DNA from: Saccharicrinis sp963665705
GTDB lineage: Bacteria; Bacteroidota; Bacteroidia; Bacteroidales; Marinilabiliaceae
Length of the DNA stretch: 64,000 nt
Assembly (NCBI GenBank): GCA_963665705.1
Contig: OY762448.1
Coordinates: 2,852,001-2,916,000, forward strand
Reading direction: 5' to 3'
Shown piece after piece: positions 24,605 through 34,786 of the stretch. The notes under the pieces were generated by a model that saw nothing but the letters and a program-made list of their open reading frames with translations, had not been told where the DNA came from and made no database searches. A program made the position numbers and the translations under genes. Position 1 is the first letter of the stretch. Each line of letters starts with the position of its first letter.

Positions 24605-25666
24605 CTAAGAATTAATCATCTGCATTAATTCTGTACGTTTAATTTTATTATTTTCTGTATAAGGAAAGTGATGTACTTTATAAATTCGCTTGGGACGTTC
24701 ATACTTATTCAAGCAGGAAAATACTGATTCAAATTCACTAATCTCAGTAGTCTGACTATTTTTTTCAAAAACCAAAACAACCATATGGCCAAGTTTATCA
24801 TCAGGCATTGAAGATACAAAAAAGGGATGCTTAATTTCGGTAGATAATTTTCGTTCAATTTCTTCAGGGACAACTTTTATTCCACCAGTATTTATTATAT
24901 TATCATATCTTCCAAGCCATATAAACTCTTTATCAGATTTCAATTCAACAACATCATTTGTAATGATTATTGAGTCTGTTATATCATCAGCATTAATCAA
25001 TAAACAATTTCTATCATCTATTAAAAAGAAAACATCAGGCATGGCTTTAAAAACGGGATCTCCTACTTTACGTATAGCCACATGCGAAACTGTTTCTGTC
25101 ATCCCATAGGTTTCATAACAATTAATATTTACCGTTCTAAGTGATTCTGTTAAGGATTTTGAGATTGCTCCACCTCCAATTATTATATCTTTTACCTTAT
25201 CTCCCTTCTCTATATCCTCAATCGAATTACTAACTTGTATAGGAACCATTGCAATAAAATCTATTGAATCAACGATATTACCTAGCGGATTACCGGATGG
25301 TTCTTGTATCAATAAATTAAATCCACCAACAAACGCACGTACAATCATCATTTTCCCAGCTATATAATTGGCTGACAAACATAACAATCCTGATTTATCA
25401 GGGTCTAATTTAAAATATGTATTAGTTTTTAAAGCAGAAGCAACCATATGCTTCTTTTTTAAATATATCTTTTTAGGTACACCAGTTGAACCAGATGTAT
25501 GGGCAACTATTTCATCAGAATCATTTAACCATTCATATATAAATTGATGAATATGCTTTAACCATTCTGGGGTAGAATTATTATTCATATTTTCTTGACA
25601 TAATCCTAACAATTGGCTTCCATTGTATGTACAACCATCTAATGTTATCTTATTGTATTTATTCAT
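24605..25666 (-). CDS. menE: o-succinylbenzoate-CoA ligase
   Basis: An AMP-forming ligase of about 353 residues that activates o-succinylbenzoate with CoA in menaquinone synthesis. It carries the ATP loop IVAHTSGSTGVPKKIYL, the CYETYGMTETVSHVAIR motif and the hinge WLGRYDNIINTGGIKVVPEE, with NNKIKRTELMQ near the end holding the catalytic Lys. It is shorter than most (about 450-500) because of a reduced N-terminal domain, typical of Bacteroidota MenE. The ATG at 25666 overlaps the menC stop by ATGA, so it is preferred over TTG at 25681. It is last in the cluster. Confidence 0.9.
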   Translation of the reverse strand: MNKYNKITLDGCTYNGSQLLGLCQENMNNNSTPEWLKHIHQFIYEWLNDSDEIVAHTSGSTGVPKKIYLKKKHMVASALKTNTYFKLDPDKSGLLCLSANYIAGKMMIVRAFVGGFNLLIQEPSGNPLGNIVDSIDFIAMVPIQVSNSIEDIEKGDKVKDIIIGGGAISKSLTESLRTVNINCYETYGMTETVSHVAIRKVGDPVFKAMPDVFFLIDDRNCLLINADDITDSIIITNDVVELKSDKEFIWLGRYDNIINTGGIKVVPEEIERKLSTEIKHPFFVSSMPDDKLGHMVVLVFEKNSQTTEISEFESVFSCLNKYERPKRIYKVHHFPYTENNKIKRTELMQMINS

Positions 25667-26709
25667 GGCAATTTTCCCCAATCCACATTTTTTTTATAAA
25701 GCAAATGACCCTTTTCCACAAACAATGGTGATGATATATTATTTGAAAATACTTTTCCCGTTCCTAAACCTTGCGGCATAGCATTATTTTGCATCGAAGT
25801 CCATTGGGCTATGGCATTTAATCCAATATTACCTTCTAATGCTGAAGTTACCCACCATCCTATATCATTTTTTTTAGCTAATTCAATCCATTCCTCCGAA
25901 GCTTTAAACCCTCCAATTAAAGATGGTTTTAAAATAATATATGCTGGATTAACTTGAGCTAACAACACTTGTTTCTGTTCTATAGAAGTAATGCCTATTA
26001 ATTCTTCATCCAAAGCTATAGGCAATGGTGTCTTTTCGCAAAGATCTGTCATTTCTTTCCACTGACCAGCTTTAATTGGTTGTTCAATAGAATGTATATC
26101 TAAGGCATGTAATTGCTCTAATTTATTCAATGCTTCTGAAGGATGAAATGCACCATTTGCGTCCACTCTGATTTCAATTTCTTTAGCGGAATATTCTTTA
26201 CGAATTTCTTTTATTAAATCAATTTCCTGATCAAAATCAAGAGCACCAATTTTAATCTTTACACAATGAAAACCTTCTTTTATCTTTTCCGATAACTGAG
26301 TTTTCATATATCCTATATCCCCCATCCAAATTAATCCATTAATAGGAATATTTATGCTGCCATTATAAAAACCAGAATCAAATATTAATCTTCTCCCTTC
26401 ATTTTTCAGATCAAGTAATGCCATTTCAATACCAAATCGAATAGATGGCCAATCTTTCAGTGTTTCGTGAAATGTAAATTGATATTCATTAATATGATTA
26501 CAAACTTCCTGAAGCTTTTCCATATATCCAGGTCTATCATCAATACTAAGTTTAGGAAGTATAGAACATTCCCCTATTCCTATGACCTTAGGTTTATCTT
26601 TGTCAAATACTTGTATATACCAACTGTTCTTCGTTGTCAAAACGCCTCTGGATGTTCCTCCCGGAGTAATAAAATGTAATTTATGAGGGGTGAATTTTGC
26701 TTGCAACAT
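25663..26709 (-). CDS. menC: o-succinylbenzoate synthase
   Basis: A 348-residue enolase-superfamily enzyme that dehydrates SHCHC to o-succinylbenzoate. The catalytic KxK is in HCVKIKIGALDF, the metal-binding Asp, Glu and Asp lie in IRVDANGAFH, HSIEQPIK and PIALDEELIG, and the opposing Lys is in YIILKPSLIGGF. It starts 6 bp after menA ends and overlaps menE by 4 bp, so menA-menC-menE are tightly coupled. Confidence 0.93.
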   Translation of the reverse strand: MLQAKFTPHKLHFITPGGTSRGVLTTKNSWYIQVFDKDKPKVIGIGECSILPKLSIDDRPGYMEKLQEVCNHINEYQFTFHETLKDWPSIRFGIEMALLDLKNEGRRLIFDSGFYNGSINIPINGLIWMGDIGYMKTQLSEKIKEGFHCVKIKIGALDFDQEIDLIKEIRKEYSAKEIEIRVDANGAFHPSEALNKLEQLHALDIHSIEQPIKAGQWKEMTDLCEKTPLPIALDEELIGITSIEQKQVLLAQVNPAYIILKPSLIGGFKASEEWIELAKKNDIGWWVTSALEGNIGLNAIAQWTSMQNNAMPQGLGTGKVFSNNISSPLFVEKGHLLYKKNVDWGKLP

Positions 26710-26715
26710 TATAAT

Positions 26716-27618
26716 CTAAAATAGCAATGGTAAACCAATAAAAAATACTAATAAAAATGTAGATATAGCTAACTTCTTTAAATACGGATATAATAGCATC
26801 GGATCTTTATTTTTATAGACAAAAATCAAATCTTTTATGAGTAAAATAAATACAATAATGAATATCCATTGATACCATTGGTTAAAATTAAATATCCCAA
26901 ATAATAACATACATAACATGGCCATCACATGAAGAAAGATATGATATTTCTTACCCCAACTACTTCCTTTTTTTACAATAAGGGTTCTTTTTCCCGATTT
27001 TGAATCACTCTCAACATCTCTCAAGTTATTTAGATTTAGAACTCCTACACTTAAGAAGCCTACGGTAGTAGCCGGAAATAAAATCCATAAATTAATAATC
27101 CCGGTATGTAAAAAATAGGTTCCCAACACTCCCACTAATCCAAAAAAGATAAAAACAAAAATATCTCCAAGGCCTCTATATCCATAAGGATTTTTTCCTA
27201 CTGTGTATTTAATAGCGGCAGCAATTGCAGCAATACCAAGCACTAACAAACCAATTGTTTCAATTCCTATTGCATTAAAATCACCAAAGATTATAAGTAT
27301 AATTCCAGAAAACAAAGAAAGCGCTGAGAATACTATAACCGTATTTCTCATCGCTCTTTTTGATATTTTTCCTGAGGCCACCATTCTTTCAGGTCCTACT
27401 CTTTCTTCATTATCAGCGCCAGAGATGGCATCTCCGTAATCATTAGCTACATTGGATAATATCTGCAGGAATACAGTCGTAATGACGGCAAATACTCCTA
27501 CATAATTATTATAACTTTTATTATATGCTGCCATTATATTACCCATTAAAACAGTTGATACAGCTAATGGTAATGTTTGCAACCTAAATGATAAAATATA
27601 AGGTTTAATATTTAACAT
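26716..27618 (-). CDS. menA: 1,4-dihydroxy-2-naphthoate polyprenyltransferase
   Basis: A 300-residue UbiA-fold integral membrane protein with about eight or nine hydrophobic helices. The two Asp-rich prenyl-diphosphate sites are NVANDYGDAISGADNEERV and LNNLRDVESDSKSGKRT. It attaches the polyprenyl tail to DHNA to give demethylmenaquinone. The run of conserved residues, together with menC and menE directly behind it, makes MenA far more likely than another UbiA-type enzyme. Confidence 0.94.
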   Translation of the reverse strand: MLNIKPYILSFRLQTLPLAVSTVLMGNIMAAYNKSYNNYVGVFAVITTVFLQILSNVANDYGDAISGADNEERVGPERMVASGKISKRAMRNTVIVFSALSLFSGIILIIFGDFNAIGIETIGLLVLGIAAIAAAIKYTVGKNPYGYRGLGDIFVFIFFGLVGVLGTYFLHTGIINLWILFPATTVGFLSVGVLNLNNLRDVESDSKSGKRTLIVKKGSSWGKKYHIFLHVMAMLCMLLFGIFNFNQWYQWIFIIVFILLIKDLIFVYKNKDPMLLYPYLKKLAISTFLLVFFIGLPLLF

Positions 27619-27646
27619 ACGCTTATTTTAATAAGCGTCAAAGATA

Positions 27647-29746
27647 TTAAAACGACTCAAAACCTTTTTCAAAATCTTTATCGAATATTTTTATTTCATC
27701 ATTTGTAGACTTAATATTATTTACTGAAGGTTTATCATCTCGCTTATCTTTAGTTAAATCCGTTTCCAAATCATCTAAATCATCAATAGATAAATTACTT
27801 TGTACTGATACATTTCTTACTTCATTTATAATACTGGCTTCATCCATTTTAAAGTAATTCACCAATTCTTTAAGATGATCTGCTTGTGATGACAACTCCT
27901 CTGCACTAGCTGCTAATTCTTCACTAGCTGAAGCGTTTTGCTGAGTTAAATTATTCAATTCCTGAATAACGGTATTAACTTGTTCTGCACCTTTCAATTG
28001 CTCCTCACTAGATGTAGATATTTCTTGTACTAATTCTGTTGTTTTTTCAATTTCAGGAGCCATTTCACCAACCTTTTCACCAGCCGATGTTACCACATCA
28101 AAACTTTCCTTAGATAATTTAAGAATCTCATTTGCAGCACTTTTACTCACCTCTGCTAATTTTCTAACTTCTTCTGCTACAACTGCAAATCCCCTACCTT
28201 GATTTCCGGCTCGTGCTGCTTCAACAGCTGCATTTAAACTTAAAATATTAGTTTGAAAAGCAATATCTTCAATGATTTTAATTTTATTGGAAATATCACT
28301 CGTTACTTCAATTGATTTATGAGTACTATCAAAAACGCCTTGCATTGTAACATGTGCTTTTGAAGAAATTCCTTCTGTATTTTTGGCATTTTGTGAATTC
28401 ATCTCTATATTACTAACCATCTCCTCCATAGTTGAAGATACTTCTTCAACCGAAACTGCTTGTTCTGTAGCTCCTTGAGAAATCTGCTGAGAAGTAGAAC
28501 TAACCTGATGACCTGCTGATGCAATATTAGATGAACCAGTAATAATCTCTGATACAATCCCCTTCAGTTTGGAAATCATTTCATTTAACGCTATAGCCAT
28601 TTCGCCAATTTCATCTTTCTGATCAATATCAATATTAACCGTTAAATCACCCCCTGCAACCTTTTTAGCAAATTCTACAGTCTTTTTAACTGGTTTACTA
28701 ATAGAACGAGCCATATACCCATTGAATAAGATAAATACAACAATTCCAATTAATAACACTCCTAATATTAAAAAGATCGACTTATATACTATGTTATTAA
28801 TATCTGATAAATAATAACTAACAACAACAAAGGACTCTATAGAAGGAATATATTCATAAAAAAGTTCTTTTTCTTTTCCTTCAAAATTATAATAAAAACT
28901 ACCTATGGGACTTTCCAGTGAGCTTTTCTGAATTTTTTGGAAAAACTCTTCTTTTGAATAATTAATACCTTCTCCAGTAGGATGAATAAGCATTTCGCCA
29001 TCTTTACCTATTAAGAAAGGATATCCTGTCTCCAAATATTTTTTACTATCAAAAATTTCCTTAATCTTGGATAAATCTTTTTCCTTTAACCCAACATATA
29101 AAATTCCCTGAACCTCTCCATCAATAAAAACAGGTTCATAAACCGTTAAATACCAATCATCAACAACAAAAGCTCTTCCTGTATAGGTTTCCCCATTTAA
29201 TATTTTTTTTATAACTGGAGATTCATTAGGTATATAAGTATTTACTCCTCTTTGACCTTCATTATTTAATACATTAGTTGATATACGAAGAAATCCCTGA
29301 GGAATTTTCTGAAATACAGTTGCTGTTCCATTCAAAATATCACCCACTTCTTCAACAAAATCATAATGATGATATAGTAATTGTCCATCCCAACTAAATT
29401 CAGGTATACTGACATCTATCTTTTCATGTGTAATTTGATTTACAGCAAGAATTTGTGATTTTTTATTTTCATTTAAATCAATCTGCTTTTGATAGAAAAG
29501 CTTGTTTGCGATGCCAATTCCAGATTTAACAAAATCTTGTTTAGTTTCAATCTGAAGTTCAATCATCTTTTTTAGATTCCTATTTTCCTCTGCACCTAAA
29601 TAGTCCATTGATTCCATCAATGTTGTATATTCAGTATAAACAGCAAAAGCTCCTAAGGAGGAAATTATAAGAACAACAATAGACCCCAAAACTAAATTGA
29701 GTCTTTTCCCAATTTTAATATTCTTCAACGACCATTCTCTTTTCAT
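27647..29746 (-). CDS. methyl-accepting chemotaxis protein with Cache sensor
   Basis: A transducer of about 699 residues. One transmembrane helix near residues 15-35, a periplasmic Cache region (about 40-320; the Cache3/Cache2 fusion type, with YLETGYPFLIGKDGEMLIHP), a second helix (about 325-345), HAMP (about 345-400) and a signalling domain with the hairpin tip FQTNILSLNAAVEAARAGNQ and the VAEEVRKLAEVSKSAANEI helix. The receptor tip is that of ordinary MCPs. The ATG at 29746 is chosen over GTG at 29752. It sits between menB and menA on the same strand, an odd place for it; no other che gene is nearby. Confidence 0.95.
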   Translation of the reverse strand: MKREWSLKNIKIGKRLNLVLGSIVVLIISSLGAFAVYTEYTTLMESMDYLGAEENRNLKKMIELQIETKQDFVKSGIGIANKLFYQKQIDLNENKKSQILAVNQITHEKIDVSIPEFSWDGQLLYHHYDFVEEVGDILNGTATVFQKIPQGFLRISTNVLNNEGQRGVNTYIPNESPVIKKILNGETYTGRAFVVDDWYLTVYEPVFIDGEVQGILYVGLKEKDLSKIKEIFDSKKYLETGYPFLIGKDGEMLIHPTGEGINYSKEEFFQKIQKSSLESPIGSFYYNFEGKEKELFYEYIPSIESFVVVSYYLSDINNIVYKSIFLILGVLLIGIVVFILFNGYMARSISKPVKKTVEFAKKVAGGDLTVNIDIDQKDEIGEMAIALNEMISKLKGIVSEIITGSSNIASAGHQVSSTSQQISQGATEQAVSVEEVSSTMEEMVSNIEMNSQNAKNTEGISSKAHVTMQGVFDSTHKSIEVTSDISNKIKIIEDIAFQTNILSLNAAVEAARAGNQGRGFAVVAEEVRKLAEVSKSAANEILKLSKESFDVVTSAGEKVGEMAPEIEKTTELVQEISTSSEEQLKGAEQVNTVIQELNNLTQQNASASEELAASAEELSSQADHLKELVNYFKMDEASIINEVRNVSVQSNLSIDDLDDLETDLTKDKRDDKPSVNNIKSTNDEIKIFDKDFEKGFESF

Positions 29747-29919
29747 AACCACAAACTATAAATGTAAAATTAATGTTTAGGATCAGATTGTAATTAGAAG
29801 CATTGCGTTGTTACAAAGAATACGTTAATTGAAAAGAAAAGTTCTCTATCTACCTCAAAATAAGGCAATAGAACACATTGTACGAAAGTTCAATCATGGC
29901 AAATTACTTAATATCAAAG

Positions 29920-29950
29920 ACTCCCATATCTTTTTTACATAGGAGTCTTG
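29920..29950 (-). terminator. hairpin after menB, possible terminator
   Basis: AAGACTCC and GGAGTCTT are perfect complements separated by an AT-rich loop that can extend the stem. On the minus strand TTTGATATT follows, a weak U-tract. It would partly separate menFDB from the chemotaxis gene. Confidence 0.5.
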
Positions 29951-29958
29951 AAAATTTA

Positions 29959-30780
29959 TCAAGGAAATTTTGGAAATTGTCCAAAATCTGGATCTCTTTT
30001 CTCTAAAAATGCATTTTTACCCTCTTGGGCTTCTTCCATTAAATAATACATCAAAGTAGCATCTCCTGCCATTTCCATAAGTCCATGTTGACCATCCAGT
30101 TCAGCATTTAAACCTCTTTTTATCATCCTTAATGCCAGTGGACTTCTTTTCATAATAGTTCTGCACCATTCAACTGTTGTATCTTCAAGTTCGCACAAAG
30201 GCACCACTTTATTTACCATACCCATTGTTTCGGCTTCTATGGCAGTATACTGTTCACATAAGAACCATATCTCTCTTGCTTTCTTCTGGCCTACATGACG
30301 AGCTAAATAAGATGAACCAAAACCAGCATCAAAACTTCCGACTTTAGGACCTGTCTGTCCAAACCTTGCATTTTCTGAAGCTATTGTTAAATCACAAACA
30401 ACATGTAAAACATGACCACCACCTATTGCATAACCATTAACCATTGCAATAACAGGTTTGGGAAGAGATCTAATTTTCTTATGTAAATCAAGTACATTTA
30501 ATCGAGGTACACCATTTTCATCAATATAACCTCCCACTCCCTTAACTTTTTGATCTCCACCAGAACAAAATGCTTTATCTCCTGTACCTGTCAACACAAC
30601 AACATTTATATCCTGACGCTCTCTACAAATTTCAAATGCATCTAACATCTCCATATTTGTTTCTGGTCTAAATGCATTATAAACTTCAGGTCTATTTATA
30701 GTTACTTTAGCAATACCTTCAAAAAACTCAAATTTAATGTCAGTATATTCTTTTATAGATACCCAATTATATTTACTCAT
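29959..30780 (-). CDS. menB: 1,4-dihydroxy-2-naphthoyl-CoA synthase
   Basis: A 273-residue crotonase-family enzyme that closes the naphthoquinone ring from OSB-CoA. It has FCSGGDQKVKG (oxyanion hole), MVNGYAIGGGHVLH and the near-invariant GQTGPKVGSFDAGFGSSYLA, as well as QKKAREIWFLCEQY. The C-terminus ends EKRDPDFGQFPKFP, as in E. coli MenB. It follows menD by 18 bp. Confidence 0.96.
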   Translation of the reverse strand: MSKYNWVSIKEYTDIKFEFFEGIAKVTINRPEVYNAFRPETNMEMLDAFEICRERQDINVVVLTGTGDKAFCSGGDQKVKGVGGYIDENGVPRLNVLDLHKKIRSLPKPVIAMVNGYAIGGGHVLHVVCDLTIASENARFGQTGPKVGSFDAGFGSSYLARHVGQKKAREIWFLCEQYTAIEAETMGMVNKVVPLCELEDTTVEWCRTIMKRSPLALRMIKRGLNAELDGQHGLMEMAGDATLMYYLMEEAQEGKNAFLEKRDPDFGQFPKFP

Positions 30781-30798
30781 ATTATATATGTTTTAATA

Positions 30799-32490
30799 CT
30801 AATCTATTTTTGATTTTAGAGTTTTAAAATATCCTCTTAGAAGTCTTCCATTTAATTCACTTGGTGTAAAAACTTCTAAAATACCAGGTTGTTCATTATT
30901 ATCTAATAATTCACTAAAACCATTTTCCAGTTCATTTTCATTTGAACATGAAATATAACGTAAGTTAAAGGCTTTGGCTATATACTTTGCTGTCTGTTGA
31001 TGTTTAGCTTCAAAAAACTCTTCCAACTCTTCAGTTTCTGCAGGTCCTGGAATAAATCTAAATATACCTCCTCCTCCATTATTAATCAGAACTATCTTAA
31101 AATTAGATTTTAAATAACGATTCCACAAGCCATTAGAATCATAAAAAAAAGATAAATCTCCGATAACTAATATTGTTGGTTCCTTGCATACAAAAGCAGC
31201 ACCAGCGGCGGTACTTAAGGCTCCGTCAATACCACTTGTTCCTCGATTTGAAAATGTATTTACTTTTATTTCATCCTGAAACAGCTGTGCATATCTAACA
31301 GGTGTACTGTTTGCTAATTGCAAGGAACACTTGTCGGGTAAGTGAGTAAAGAGATAATTCATAGCTTTGATATCACTCCATTCCACATTTTTCAAATACT
31401 CCTCATGAAACTTTCGTGTTACTAAAGTATGATTCACCCATAAATCCTGATAAGTACTTTTTTTACTATCAACCTTATTTACAATTTGCTTAAAAAAAGC
31501 AACCGGATTCATCTTTATATGCATCGTCAGACTTTGGAAAGTATCAATAATATTAGTATTCATTGAGATATGCCAATGCTCTTTAGGTACATATTCTCTT
31601 AAATACTTCTTAATTTGTTTACTAACGATCTGTCCTCCAAATGAAATTAATAAATCAGGAGAAAATTTATTTTTACAGTCTTCTTTTAAATTAAAAATTT
31701 GTCTATCGATACTCTCAATTATCTTTTGTCCTTTAATATTTGAGGTAGTCTCTGTAAGAATTACAGTATTAAATTGTGATGACAACACATTTAAAACCTT
31801 ATTTAATCGTTCATCAGGTTCAAGCACCCCACAAATAACCATAATAGCTTTGCTCTGACTCCACTTTTGAGATAACTGTTCTATCTGTGTATCTGAAATT
31901 ACTTTATCAGGCTCTAATAAATCAATTGAAGATAAACAACTTTCATTCTTTTCTCTTCTTCCATATAAGGGTTCTCTTAAAGGTATATTAATATGAACTG
32001 GACCTGGAGCATCACTTATTGCTTTTAAAAAGGCCTCTGATATAATTCTTTTTGTATACCACAAATCATCATCATGAAGTAACTCGACCGGTAAATTAGC
32101 TTCATACTTTATATAATTATGATATAATCCTTTTTGATTGATCGTTTGGCCATCAGCTTGTCCGATCCATTCTTCAGGCCTATCTGCCGTTAATACAAGC
32201 AAAGGTATTTCCTGATAAAATGCTTCCACAATAGCTGGAGCATAATTTAATGCTGCAGAACCACTGGTACATAACAAAGCAACAGGTCTTTTTAATTGCT
32301 GAGCCATCCCTAAAGCAAAGAAAGCAGCACTTCTTTCATCAACAATAGTAAACGTTTTTATTTCTGGAATAGAGTTAAAAGATAAAATTAATGGCGCATT
32401 TCTAGATCCTGGCGAGATTACAATTTCTTTTAAACCTTTAGCTATGCATTGTTGGACAAGAATCTGAACACTTTTTTTATCTGATAACAT
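30799..32490 (-). CDS. menD: SEPHCHC synthase
   Basis: A 563-residue thiamin-diphosphate enzyme that joins 2-oxoglutarate to isochorismate. The Pyr domain begins with EIVISPGSRNAPLILSF, and has the catalytic Glu region TIVDERSAAFFALGMA. The PP domain has the ThDP/Mg motif ILVIGDLSFFYDSNGLW and NNGGGGIFRFIPG. It follows menF by 14 bp. Confidence 0.96.
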   Translation of the reverse strand: MLSDKKSVQILVQQCIAKGLKEIVISPGSRNAPLILSFNSIPEIKTFTIVDERSAAFFALGMAQQLKRPVALLCTSGSAALNYAPAIVEAFYQEIPLLVLTADRPEEWIGQADGQTINQKGLYHNYIKYEANLPVELLHDDDLWYTKRIISEAFLKAISDAPGPVHINIPLREPLYGRREKNESCLSSIDLLEPDKVISDTQIEQLSQKWSQSKAIMVICGVLEPDERLNKVLNVLSSQFNTVILTETTSNIKGQKIIESIDRQIFNLKEDCKNKFSPDLLISFGGQIVSKQIKKYLREYVPKEHWHISMNTNIIDTFQSLTMHIKMNPVAFFKQIVNKVDSKKSTYQDLWVNHTLVTRKFHEEYLKNVEWSDIKAMNYLFTHLPDKCSLQLANSTPVRYAQLFQDEIKVNTFSNRGTSGIDGALSTAAGAAFVCKEPTILVIGDLSFFYDSNGLWNRYLKSNFKIVLINNGGGGIFRFIPGPAETEELEEFFEAKHQQTAKYIAKAFNLRYISCSNENELENGFSELLDNNEQPGILEVFTPSELNGRLLRGYFKTLKSKID

Positions 32491-32504
32491 ATGGTGAACT
32501 CTTA

Positions 32505-33608
32505 TTATTTCTTATTTAATTCCTTAATTACATCTAATAATGTACCTGCTTTCAATTCCGTTTCATTCCATTCTTTTATCGGATCTGAGTCGGCTGTTAT
32601 TCCGCCACCCAAGTACAAATCAACCCCTTGATCAACAAACTTAAGACTTCGTATATTCACATACAAACTCATACCATTTTCTTTTGTTCTGCCAATAAAG
32701 CCAGCATAATAGGATCTACTATGCTTTTCAACATCCTGAATAACTTTCATGGAAACATTCTTTGGCAATCCACAAACAGCAGGTGTTGGGTGCAAATCTT
32801 TTACAAAATCTCCAATTTGGGATTTTATATACTCAATAGGGAAATTATATTCAGTTTTAAGATGTGATATTTTACCAGCTTTAATACTCTCTGGACCTTT
32901 AACTTCAAAATCTAAAACTTGATATCCATTCAACAACTTTTCCATATAATCAGAAACATACTGTTGTTCATCTAGTTCTTTTTTATTCCAATGTTGATCT
33001 TTATTATTAAACCTTTTTGTACCTGCTAAAGAAACTGTATGAACCTGTTCGTTGCTAACATTTAATAAAAGCTCGGGAGTTGCTCCTGCCCACAATCCAG
33101 ATTGTGGAGAAAAAAACATAAATGAATAAGCATTAGGATACACTATACTCAAGTTATAATACAGTTCAACAGCTTTTGAAATTGATATGGAATCTAAATG
33201 CTTTACCCTAGATAATATGGCTTTTTCTATCTTTCCTTCTAAAATAGATGAAAATATTTTTTCAAATTGTTTTAAATATGTATCATAATCTGCATACATA
33301 TTTTCTTCCACATCAATACAATCTTGACTCTTAAAACCAACAATTTCATTAAATAAATCTTCTTCAATAAAATCTTCAATAACAATTGTATTTTCAAGAA
33401 ATATACCTTTGTCATTCTCAAATGAAAATGGAGCTATTACATATCCATCTTTAACTAAAAAATCCGATAATTCATTTTTCTCAAAAACATGAACTTCATC
33501 GCTTATCAATAGAGTATTTTTATTCTGACCCGGATATCGAGAAATTGAAAATGCTATTTGATTTTGTAGACAATAAGCTAATACCTCTTTCTGACTATAC
33601 TTCTGCAC
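32505..33608 (-). CDS. menF: isochorismate synthase
   Basis: A 367-residue chorismate-binding enzyme that makes isochorismate, the first committed step to menaquinone. Recognisable pieces are LWAGATPELLL, VSLAGTKRFNN, HLKTEYNFPI, LHPTPAVCGLPK, YAGFIG and LYLGGGITADSDPIKEWNETE. The best available start is GTG at 33608, because a stop lies close upstream and no ATG occurs before the conserved region. It begins the menFDB run and follows the NdpA-like gene by about 25 bp. Confidence 0.92.
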   Translation of the reverse strand: MQKYSQKEVLAYCLQNQIAFSISRYPGQNKNTLLISDEVHVFEKNELSDFLVKDGYVIAPFSFENDKGIFLENTIVIEDFIEEDLFNEIVGFKSQDCIDVEENMYADYDTYLKQFEKIFSSILEGKIEKAILSRVKHLDSISISKAVELYYNLSIVYPNAYSFMFFSPQSGLWAGATPELLLNVSNEQVHTVSLAGTKRFNNKDQHWNKKELDEQQYVSDYMEKLLNGYQVLDFEVKGPESIKAGKISHLKTEYNFPIEYIKSQIGDFVKDLHPTPAVCGLPKNVSMKVIQDVEKHSRSYYAGFIGRTKENGMSLYVNIRSLKFVDQGVDLYLGGGITADSDPIKEWNETELKAGTLLDVIKELNKK

Positions 33609-33633
33609 TATACAATTTTTGTTCTATAAAAAA

Positions 33634-34683
33634 TTAGCTTTCAACTTCGTAATAAAGAGTATAATAATTCAATCCTCGTTGTTGATCATATCCTCTTTCA
33701 ACATAATCTTTACGTCCATGAATATATACATGAAAGTTTTTATCTAATTTTAATATGGATTTGAAGGTTCCTTTCTGCCCTTTCACAGCACTTTTAGATA
33801 TATCGAATTCTTCTTTTAAAGGAATACTATTTTCCTGTTGATAATTTTCTTTATAGTCTTTGAACGCATCAATAATTTCAGGTTGTCCCATTACTTCATG
33901 CTCAAAATTCGCTTCATTAAAATTATCCTTGTTGTTAAAAAAATCCATCGATTTATTCAACATATCGATTTGATCAGCTCTGGGAACTTCATTCTCCCTA
34001 TTATAAACATTATCAACAAACCCCTTACACATTTCCATATAATTACGCGTAAAGTAGTAATTGTCCTCACGAGGTTGTAATCCTAAAAAGTCATCTACCC
34101 AAAATCTGGCTTCATTACCTTTATTGATATTATCAACAGAGCATATTTTATATCCTTCCTCTTTCTCAGTATTAAAAATTAAACAACCTTTATCTAATTT
34201 TTTAATATTAATACCTTCCTGAGTACCTAATTCAAAGTTTTGTTCCTTTAAATACACTTTTAAAAAGGTTTCTTTATTCTCTGATTTAAAAATGCCTAGT
34301 GCATTAACTAATTCACCATCTACAACAACATTATTAAACATAGCCATATAAAATTCGCCTCCTCTTATTTTGGGATGGTTTGAATTTTCATATAACCACT
34401 CAGCTATTTGAATAGATGATTGATAAAAATCGCCCTCTCCCGAAAAAAGATTATTTACATTTACATAAACTATATTTTTCTCAATATCTTCTGCATGGAA
34501 AAAATTATAGTATGAATCTTCTTTAAATGGCTTAAAAAAATAATTAAGCAACACATCTGTAACTATCTCATCACCTTGAAGATTCATAGTATTCTTTGAG
34601 AACTTCATTGGCTCAGCCTCTGCTCTTGCTCCTATTTGATGAACAACCATATTATCTATGGTTGCTTGTGAGAAATCAATCAT
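33634..34683 (-). CDS. NdpA/YejK-like nucleoid-associated protein
   Basis: A 349-residue protein of the 37-kDa nucleoid-associated family (NA37). The start VVHQIGARAEAEPMKFSKN and the stretch KIRGGEFYMAMFNNVVVDG are typical of the Bacteroidota branch. E. coli YejK binds DNA and topoisomerase IV; here the role is uncertain. The -7 box TATATTTG at 34712-34719 lies 29 bp upstream. It may head the transcript that continues into menFDB. Confidence 0.78.
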   Translation of the reverse strand: MIDFSQATIDNMVVHQIGARAEAEPMKFSKNTMNLQGDEIVTDVLLNYFFKPFKEDSYYNFFHAEDIEKNIVYVNVNNLFSGEGDFYQSSIQIAEWLYENSNHPKIRGGEFYMAMFNNVVVDGELVNALGIFKSENKETFLKVYLKEQNFELGTQEGINIKKLDKGCLIFNTEKEEGYKICSVDNINKGNEARFWVDDFLGLQPREDNYYFTRNYMEMCKGFVDNVYNRENEVPRADQIDMLNKSMDFFNNKDNFNEANFEHEVMGQPEIIDAFKDYKENYQQENSIPLKEEFDISKSAVKGQKGTFKSILKLDKNFHVYIHGRKDYVERGYDQQRGLNYYTLYYEVES

Positions 34684-34711
34684 TTTAAATCGTATTTACC
34701 TTATCAGCCTA

Positions 34712-34719
34712 CAAATATA
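34712..34719 (-). promoter_or_regulatory. -7 promoter box
   Basis: TATATTTG on the minus strand fits TAnnTTTG, and a start at about 34705 would give a short leader. No well-spaced -33 TTG was found, so only the -7 half is supported. Confidence 0.4.
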
Positions 34720-34786
34720 ACAATATGAAACAACCAAGTATATTTGATGATCCAAAATTTCATATTATAAAACAATAAAATTGAAA

